Assembly (NCBI GenBank): GCA_038363925.1
Contig: JAQQWL010000011.1
Coordinates: forward strand, 5,394,001-5,458,000
Length of the DNA stretch: 64,000 nucleotides
From: Apiospora phragmitis
Taxonomy: Eukaryota; Ascomycota; Sordariomycetes; Amphisphaeriales; Apiosporaceae
Direction of reading: 5' to 3'
Made by a program: the position numbers and the translations under genes. A model generated the notes under the pieces. The model saw only the letters and a program-made list of their open reading frames with translations, did no database searches and was not told where the DNA came from. Every line of letters begins with the position of its first letter. The stretch's first letter is position 1. This document shows positions 56,272-64,000 of the stretch, piece by piece.

Positions 56272-56912
56272 AGTGGCTGTCGGGAAAGGTGGTGGTGAGC
56301 CAAGGTACCATGCGACTGGTACCTGTCTCTCTCACACACTCCCGTCCGCCCTGGGTGGCTCAGGTAGGTAGGTACGTATACAATAAGCACGGTGCGGCCG
56401 GCTAAACAGTTTCCAAGTAAGAGGATTGCGTAAAACGGGATGTCTAGTGTAGCGAAACAGACGGGCAATGTGATGCAATACCATGTGTATGCGCGTGAAA
56501 GTGAAAGTGTCTCTGGGGGGTAGCTTGTACCGCCCTTCCAACTGGCTGCACAGCGAATGCGATCGACCAGAGGGGGTGTTCCGGGTACTTTCAACTCTCT
56601 CAGGACAGTGTCAGCAATGCCCAGGTCTGAGGCGTGTGGTGCCCGTGTGTGTGTGTGGTGCGGGTGTATGATGTTTCTGTTAATCAATGCAACAAGTAAT
56701 GTGCGCCGCAGGTCCAGTCCCGACAGCAGGGTGACCCCGAGAGAGGACTCCTTGTGTTGCAGCACTGCTGCCCTCTCAAATAGAAAGCGGAGGAATTGTC
56801 CACTTCGGGGGTGGTGAGTTTGGTTTGAATGTATGTATGTAGGTGCAGAGCTGCAGGTGTGAGTGAGGGATCCTGGGCCTGGGACCTGGCAGCGAAGTAC
56901 TCACTCCCTATT

Positions 56913-56932
56913 CTCCTCCTCCTCCTCCTCCT
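56913..56932. repeat. CTC-type trinucleotide tract
   Basis: CTCCTCCTC... repeats within a longer pyrimidine-rich stretch that continues to about 56950. Confidence 0.75.
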
Positions 56933-57006
56933 TCTTCTTTTTCCTCTTCTCCCTCTGGTCTGGTCGGGGGTTCGTCGCTCGTCGCGGCACAGAGCACAAC
57001 CTTAAC

Positions 57007-57056
57007 AAGGCACATTTAACACGCACACGCGAAGGCACATTTAACACGCACACGCG
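57007..57056. repeat. perfect 25-bp tandem duplication
   Basis: A 25-bp unit starting AAGGCACATTTAACACGCA is repeated exactly once, with no gap, at 57007-57031 and 57032-57056. A CA-rich stretch follows. Confidence 0.9.
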
Positions 57057-57207
57057 CACGCACATACACACATACTCAGCAGACAAGCAGCAACAGGAAG
57101 GGGTAGGGATGGTCTCGTGCGCAGTTTGGAGACACGTATCAGGTCCTCTCCTCGCCTTGGAAGTCGGTAGGGTCGATGGGAGGGCCAGGTCTTTTGATTC
57201 CGACTGA

Positions 57208-57232
57208 AATTGATTGATTGATAGATTGACTG
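57208..57232. repeat. GATT-type tetranucleotide tract
   Basis: About five imperfect GATT units interrupted by GATA and GACT variants. Confidence 0.7.
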
Positions 57233-58500
57233 ATCAACCCAATGGATCGGGTGGAGGAGGCAGAGTGGGATGATCAATTGGATCGGCCTAGTTGAAGCCG
57301 ACGTGAATGGGGTGAAGTGGATAGAATGGCGCGATACTGATAATGACACTGGGACAACCACATTCGTGATCTTGTCGTTCAATGTTGTCAGGAACATTGA
57401 AAAGTGACTGGAGCCGAAGAATCTTCATGCACGCATCGTCGCCTCGGTCGCCAGCCAGTGCCTGTCTCGCCCGTGGTTCGTATCTACTGCGAGCGCACCC
57501 ATCCATCTGCCACCTAGCCCATCATCTAGGCCGTTTTGCTACCTACTTTAGTAGCAATCAATACGATGTAGCCAGTTACAGTGCTCTCTTAGTTCATTCC
57601 GTTCAGGGCGAGACTTATTCCCCTGTGCTTGGCTCTCCCCTCAGTACTTAATTAGCTTCTCCAGTAAGGATCCTGCCCACCGCTGGACTGGAAGCCCGGG
57701 CTGTTCAACGCACCCTGCCCAGAAGCCCTGCCAACCTTGAGTGGTGTGTGCTGGAAGTCAAGCTGGAAGAGCATACTTGGGATCAGGTACAGAAGACAGG
57801 CAGACCGACGCTTCCTCCTACCCAAGTAGAGTTAATATGGCTTCGCCCCTGGTAAACAAAACCTTCAATACGGCTCAGTTCGTATGAGACTCTATTGCAT
57901 GACAATACAGTAGTTCCCCCATAACATTCCAGAGGTGTGGGACCCACGGGCTTGCTCAAGTCCAGATGAGTTCCCAACTCTATATTGAAGTAAAACATCG
58001 AAATATTTCAGGGGAATAGATTTGGAAACTGCACGTCTCCCTTCCCAAGAAATGCAGCTCTCAAACGTTTCGGGGCAGTCGTACAGATCAATACAGAGAC
58101 CGATTCCTACAATCTACAGTACATGCGCAATGTCTCGGGATGTTTGGTCTACATCTTCCAGTTAAGGCCGATTGGACACAGGAGCCCCGACATCCAGCCA
58201 GCAGTGGTGGGCCGGCCAGGCGCCGGCTGGCTGCGAGCACTTAATCGTTACCCTACCTAACATTAGCTTAGGAACGGTAATGGCTACCTGTACTTTTGGT
58301 ATCCGCATTGCAGGCACAGCTGCATTCTTCGCGTCTATCGTCCATTGTCCATTGCATCCCTATGGCATTGTGTTCCGCGGCGACGTTAGATCGCATGTAA
58401 GGCATGCAAGAGTGATGTAGATTATATGAGTTACGCTTTGTGGAAAGCCTACAGTACGACCTCTGATAATCAAGGGAGTAAAGTACAATGCGCCGCTCAG

Positions 58501-58516
58501 GTGTGTGTGTGTGTGT
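58501..58516. repeat. (GT)8 dinucleotide tract
   Basis: Eight consecutive GT units in the 4 kb gene-poor stretch. Confidence 0.85.
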
Positions 58517-60233
58517 TGTATCCGTCGGGGGCAACTCTGGGCGGCCGAAACAGCATGATATCTGAGACATTGGATCCTTACGACGCGGTCTCCCCTTTTT
58601 TCCCCAACTGGCAGGGGAAGCGGGAGGGGAGATCTTACGAGATGTGGCATTTGTGCCTGGCTTACGTTTTTACGCCAGCAAATTCTGATACATGTTGCTG
58701 TGAATCGCGACAGCGTACATACTACATAGCTACGCATAACTATTTTTAGTTCATTGGGTTCGACATTGCTTCTCCTGACCTCCTGGGATAGCAATGTTAC
58801 ATTACCTAAGGGCATAGCTACCTGTCCAGTAGGAATCTTACCGATGCATAATAACTCTACCACGGACTTTGGCGATGAGCGAAGCCCTCTCTGTACCCAC
58901 GGGCATGCCGCGTCAACGTACATACGTGTACAGATGGTTGGCCGTTGAGTGGCCAAGTTGTGGTTATCGTACGCGCTACCCTGGCCTTGTGTGGCTGCAA
59001 GACTGTCTAGCCTGGCCTTGGGGCCAAGTCCCTCTAGCCTCGAACTGTGATATCACTGCACTGAAACATTGAACATCGGGGGTATGTGAGCACAATGGGT
59101 GATGGCAACGTGCCGAGGCTTGGGATAGTCAATAAAAATATTCGCGTCATGTTCGTGACAGAAGAAAAGTAAAACAAGTTTACCACGTTGCTGTACATGC
59201 ACAAGGGAACGAACGGTGAGACCGGGGATGATGAGCATGGCGTTTTTCTCGTACATTAGGTCAGGCAAATCTCACAAGGTGCGTGAACCATCACCTTCTG
59301 ACTTGTGAAGCGCTGAACAGTCATGCCGGACTTGTGGCCGACAGATGGGAAGCAAGAAAATACAAAATACGACAGTTCTACTAGATGGCTCTATTTATGT
59401 AGGAGGTATTTGTCAAACACAATAATTCGATGACTCTTTGCCAGGTTATGGGAAGCACATGCAAGCAAAGCATCACCAGTGATACGCACGAGAAAAGCAG
59501 ATGTGATGGAAACACTGTTCACTCAATCTAGCCAACGTTGGCCTGAAATTTTAGAGTACTGTGATGTGGTTCGACAGCATAGCCAACACTTGCTTCTTCT
59601 TTACATCCTTGGGCAAACCAAGAAGAGCAATGAAAAAGATGAGTTGCGTCGCTTGGAGGCAGTGTAATACCAAGGACACGGTGGGCAGGTGGCATGTGCA
59701 AGCACAGAGGTCACCACCCTGATGACAAAAATAAGAATAATCACGATTGAGGTCCTTAGACCTCTTTCAGAGATTAAACTGAAAAGAACAGATACTACAC
59801 TTGATTGAAGCCAAAAGGCAAAAAGAAGAGCTGAGGAAGGAAAGAAAAGAAAATTGAAAGAGAGGGAGGGAGGGCAGATATTTATACCCTTTCCCAGCAG
59901 TTTGATTGCGCTCAGGCAGCAGCGCCCCACTCTGATAAGGGCACTCACCGGTGGGGGACGAGGCTGATTGTCCCCCTCCACTTCAACCAATTGAATTCAT
60001 GAGCTGGATGGATTCTGAATAGTTTCCTAAGGCTGCCGCTCGTAATGCCCCGCTACCTACTGTAGGTTAGGTAATTGCATGTACGTCAGCAGACTGGTTG
60101 GCTTATGTACATCCACCCCTAAGGCCAAGAGGTATTGCGGTCTTGGCTTGGATGCTGTAGGTACATTGAGGTCATCCTCGAAGCTGGACATCCTGAACTG
60201 CTCTTTCTCTATTCTAGTCTAGGTTCTTGAATC

Positions 60234-61290
60234 ATGGCACAACTGCAAAATCTACCGGACGAGCTGCAACTTGCGACGGAGGCCCATGTCAAATACATCC
60301 AAAATCTCGACTCCCGCAAAGATGAATATGAATACTGGCTGACCGAGCACCTGCGCCTCAACGGTGTCTACTGGGGTCTCACAGCCCTCTACCTCTTGAA
60401 GAAACCCGAGGCCCTCCCCCGCGACGCTACTATCGACTTCGTCCTTTCCTGCCAGCATGAGAATGGCGGCTTCGGTGCCGCCCCCGGCCATGATGCTCAC
60501 ATGTTGTACACCGTCAGCGCGGTTCAGATCCTCGCCCTGATCGACGCCTTCGACGAGCTAGAGAAGAGGGGCAAGGGCAAGGCCGCTGTGGGCAAGTGTG
60601 CGTGATGACTCTTTGACCGGCGCAAACCAACCCTCGGACATTCTAGGCTGACGAGCCAACATAGTCATTGCTGACCTGCAGAACCGCGAGACTGGCACGT
60701 TCGCTGGCGATGAGTGGGGCGAAGAAGACACCCGTTTTCTCTACGGCGCCTTCAATGCCCTCTCGCTGATGGGCCTGCTCGATCTTGTCAATGTCGACAA
60801 GGCTGTCAACCACATAGAAGCCTGCGCAAACTTTGACGGTGGATACGGTCTAACGCCCGGCGCCGAGTCGCATTCGGGTCAGATCTTTACGTGCCTGGCT
60901 GCCTTGTCCATAGTGGGACGGATGGAGTCGGTCGAGGCTGATAAGCTAGGCAAGTGGTTAAGTGAACGACAGCTGCCCAACGGTGGCCTGAACGGTCGGC
61001 CCGAGAAGCAAGAAGATGTGTGCTACAGCTGGTGGGTATTGAGCAGCTTGGCCATGATCAACCGCACGCACTGGATTGATCGGAATGCCCTCTTTGGCTT
61101 CATTTTGAGGTGCCAAGACACAGAGAAGGGCGGCATCTCGGACAGACCTGGTAATATGGTTGATGTGTGGCATACGTTGTTCGGCCTCACAGGGTTGAGT
61201 CTTCTCGGATATCCTGGCCTGGACGAGATTGATCCCGTGTACTGCCTGCCGAAATCTACGACCCAACGCATTCTTGGCTCCAAGAAATAA
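60234..61290 (+). CDS. BET2: Rab geranylgeranyltransferase beta subunit BET2
   Basis: Exons 60234-60597 and 60665-61290 (phase 1, 67-nt intron) give 329 residues. It carries the repeated QNxxGGFGxxP/GGxGLxPGxxSH modules of prenyltransferase beta subunits ([53 protein letters not shown]). The zinc ligands are Asp and Cys in EDVCYSWW and His in VDVWHTLFG. With the alpha subunit and escort protein it adds geranylgeranyl to Rab GTPases, enabling membrane traffic. The start at 60234 opens [23 protein letters not shown]. The frame is intact and length is as expected for the family. Confidence 0.96.
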
Positions 61291-62685
61291 ATACGGAAAC
61301 GTATATTCGCCCTACTTCGCTATCGGTACAAGCCTTCGGCCAATAAAGCGTGTCAATCAAGTGTTCTCTGTGGATCTAGACTGAGTGGTCTGCCATGGGT
61401 GAAGACTTGCGGCTGTGTCTCCGGCTTTCTCCCTACAATCTAGTGCCTTGCAGTCCGTTTCCAGTAGTAACTATGATCCATGGCAGATATGAATCTTCAT
61501 ACGATGCATCTTGACATTTGTACATATTCGGGTGCTGGAACAATACTTTGCATTAGAGCGTTTGTCCGATTGTTGTTGACCATTAATGTTCAAGAATCGA
61601 ACAGCATTTTCTTATTCGGCTGGTGCTCTATTGCCCCTGTCGACTTGCAGCAAGAACTCAGGCACTTCATCCGCCTTCTACTGATATCGCCTTTCTCGCG
61701 TATCAGGGGAGCCATGTGCGCAACGGGCATACGCTTCGTCTTCACGGACGTCAATAGCATAGCCACTGCCCTAGCAAGAGGCCCCTTATCGTGGGTCTTC
61801 GGGATTGTGGAGGGCCAGATGATAGATGCGGGGTTAGCAAAGCAGTGCCACGGAATACTGGCCGCGGAGTGCTTGGATTCGGAGTTCAGTGTCTCATCGC
61901 CACCTTCTGTATCCGACTGAGAGCATAGTCCAATAGTGAACTGCCGTGGTTCGGGTACGATGCCAAGTCAGGTAGAAGTAGCATCGAAGCTATGTCGGGC
62001 TGCCGATGCATCTGCGGCTGACCCAACATGACTCGAGCGGATTGGAGGTGTGTATCGACTACGACGATGCGTATGTTCTCGACTCTCCTTACTAAGTATT
62101 GCTTGGCAACAACAGACAGAATTTCTAGACTTGAACCTACCAGAGCTAGGCAGTGGGAAACGCTCTTAGGATCACTATCGCCATCTTGCCTTTACTGCCT
62201 CATCTAATGTTGAAGTTGTGCAAGTTTGGCAACTCCCCTCTTGGACGCACAATAGTGGCATTATATGCAGAAAGGGCCACAAGAAATACCTGAACAGAGT
62301 TGGTTGGTTGTTCTTCGTTGTATGCAGTGAAGTTGTTTATCGAGCCAACAACCTATACAGAGAGACGGACAGACGTGTCAGGGGTCTCCCGCTTCCCCCA
62401 CTTCGGCAACTACCTACCCCATGGGGATCTCTTGCTTGCACTATCACGACGATCCTAGCTCATTGCCGGGTGGGGGAGGCCTATCTTGTAAGTCACCTAC
62501 ATCCCATGAAGAGGAGGCGTGAATTGTGTGTATCAAAGGGGAATGGATGTTCTTCCAATTCGAATGGCGCTCGTAGGGGGAGCTTTCATATATCTTTCGC
62601 ACTTGTTTGCTACCTATAAATATTTCTGGGGTCCTGCATATCTCCTTGGCCATTTCTTGTTTCATTAGCAAGTACCTAGTCAAAC
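61291..62685. other. intergenic, 1.4 kb
   Basis: BET2 3' side and MFS promoter. A plus-strand open frame (61480-61920) and an overlapping minus-strand open stretch (about 61590-61920) exist, neither with a recognisable family. The intervening DNA shows no clear feature. Confidence 0.45.
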
Positions 62686-64000
62686 ATGGCGATGGGAACC
62701 GACGATAAGACGGCAGCGTCAAGCCAACACAAGGAAGTCACCAGGACTGCCGAATCGTCCAGCCAACAACATGTTGAAGGCAACGCGTTACTGGTCGACA
62801 AGCAGGGTCGGATCCGTCGACTGCCTATACCTTCGAACAGCCCAAATGACCCCCTGAATTGGAAGGCGTGGGAAAAGTCTGCCGTGATCTTTTGCTGTTG
62901 CTGGTTTTGTGAGTTTTGTTTCCTCCTAATTTGGATCTGGGTCGTTAATTAAGTAACAAGTGGACAATATGCTGACTGATCTGTCAACTTCAAGCCATCA
63001 TGGGACTTGCTCTAGCGAGTGGCCTCGGTGCGATTCTTGGGGTGTTCTTCCAGTTCTATGGGCCACAAGGTTATGATGCCGGCCAGATAACGTTCTTGTT
63101 GACGATGCCGTCCTTGTGCATCGGGCTAGGTAAAGAAGCTCTCATCTATTCTGCTGAGTGCTGCTAACGGCTCACAAGGCAACTACATCATCCTGCCACT
63201 GTCACTAGCCTTTGGGCGCCGCCCCGTGCTCGTCCTCTCCACCAGTGTCCTGCTAGGCGCCACCATCGGGTCCGCCGCGCAGGATAGCTACAACGGGCAC
63301 CTGGCGTCGCGGATCATCCAGGGGCTGGCCACGGGCGCCTCCGAGTCGCTGCTGCCCCTGATGCTGACCGAGGTGACGTTCCTGCACCAGCGCGGGCAGG
63401 TCTTCGGCCTCTACTGGATGACCCAGAGCGTCCTGAGCGCCGCCTTCAACCTCGCCAGCAGCTACGAGGCCGCCGCCCTGGGCTGGCGCTGGTACTACTG
63501 GGTCTTCGTCATCACCATCGCCGTGGGCCTGGTCTTTGTCGTCTTCGGCGGCTTCGAGACCAAGTTCACGCGCCCCGCGACCAGCCTCGACGGCTGCGTC
63601 GTCTACACGGACGAGTTCGGCGTCACGCGCGTCGTGCCCGACAGCGAGGCCCAAGAGTACCTGGAAGCCGTCGACCTCCAGCAGCAGCAGCCGCCGCCGG
63701 ACGCCGCCGCCACGGAGATGCGAAAGCCGTACCTCCAGAAGCTCAAGCTCTGGTCCGCACCGCACCCGCACCCCTGGCGCGCCATCCTCGCGTCGTGGGC
63801 GCGTATGCTGCAGTGCTTCACATCGCCGGCGCTGCTCTACGCGGTCCTGATCAGCTCCATCACGCTGGCGGGGACCATCAACATGTCGCTGACGTACGAC
63901 GCCGTGCTGCAGGGCTACGGCTGGCTGCCCCAGGACGTCGGGCTGGTCAACGTCGGTGTCATCGTCGGCTCCGCCCTGGGCGCCGCCTACTGCGCCTTCC
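62686..64000 (+). CDS. MFS transporter, 3' end cut by window edge
   Basis: Exons 62686-62908, 62995-63129 and 63179 onwards, all joined at phase 1; the window ends before the stop. A polar cytosolic N-terminus (MAMGTDDKTAASSQ to about 65) with the motif NDPLNWKAWEK is typical of fungal drug:H+ antiporter-type MFS proteins (HOL1-like). Membrane helices then follow: an HxxGxxG-like FFQFYGPQGYDAG loop, LPLSLAFGRRPVLVLS (the MFS loop 2-3 GRR motif), ASRIIQGLATGASESLLPLM, WRWYYWVF and helix-type WSAPHPHPWRAILASW after a long cytosolic loop. The substrate cannot be read from sequence. GC content is very high in exon 3. The frame is intact to the window end. Confidence 0.9.

Larger units (their letters stand above)
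56272..60233. other. gene-poor region, 4 kb, with microsatellites
   Basis: The largest gap in the window: no gene is supported on either strand. It holds a CTC-type tract (56913-56932), a perfect 25-bp duplication (57007-57056), a GATT-type tract (57208-57232) and a (GT)8 tract (58501-58516). Short polycistronic-looking open frames have no family pattern. Parts may be long untranslated regions, promoters or non-coding RNAs, none demonstrable from sequence. Confidence 0.55.

Noticed and set aside
58360..58956. 198-codon minus-strand frame in the gene-poor block
   Set aside because: No domain, includes the GT-repeat region, and codon usage is unlike the real genes.
61480..61920. 146-codon plus-strand frame and an overlapping minus-strand open stretch downstream of BET2
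   Set aside because: Neither frame has a recognisable domain or splice support; kept as intergenic. A degraded gene remains possible.

Overview
This window is nuclear DNA of a filamentous ascomycete, most likely a Sordariomycete. The evidence is densely packed eukaryotic genes with short introns (about 50-130 nt, GT-AG ends, CTAAC/CTGAC-type branch points), C/G-ending codons, and proteins typical of Pezizomycotina: hexokinase starting MVGLGPRKPPSRKG, VTC4, a PIL1-type eisosome protein, nuclear-encoded complex I 49 kDa subunit and RMT2. I cannot name a genus. No tRNA, rRNA, CRISPR, transposase, viral or biosynthetic-cluster genes were recognised.

Layout. 1-8 kb: edge-truncated ankyrin protein (-), mitoribosomal mS29 (-) divergent from RRS1 (+), then VTC4 polyphosphate polymerase (+). 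8.7-15.2 kb: a cystathionine gamma-synthase-like PLP enzyme with three frame breaks (+), a 2.6 kb repeat-bearing gap (30-bp minisatellite beside a 42-bp palindrome), and a Cys-rich unknown protein (+). 15.5-27 kb: complex I NDUFS2 (-), a low-complexity unknown (+), NEDD8 E1 subunit UBA3 (-) divergent from TEL2 (+), a STE20-like kinase (-) and a small protein with a duplicated TDWC..HExW motif (-). 28-42 kb: PEX1 (-) divergent from MCM7 (+), a coiled-coil unknown (-), RPAC1 (-), COQ6 (-), PIL1-type eisosome protein (-). 42.4-64 kb: small His-rich protein (-), OST1/ribophorin I (-), hexokinase (+), RMT2 (-), RhoGAP (-), a 4 kb gene-poor stretch, Rab geranylgeranyltransferase beta BET2 (+) and the start of an MFS transporter (+).

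The genes are mainly conserved housekeeping functions (mitochondrial translation and respiration, ubiquinone synthesis, peroxisome import, replication licensing, ribosome biogenesis, glycosylation, vesicle traffic) and do not form an obvious pathway cluster. I found no convincing new system.

The most important observation is technical. At least seven genes (ankyrin, CGS-like, kinase, TDWC protein, PEX1, OST1, hexokinase) carry ten short run-length frame breaks, nearly all in mononucleotide or dinucleotide runs. In every completely contained gene the break count restores an exact multiple of three. Several affected genes are well-conserved housekeeping genes, so uncorrected homopolymer errors in the assembly are the likeliest cause; real pseudogenisation remains possible for the CGS-like gene. 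Gene spans below are genomic, and introns are given in the evidence.
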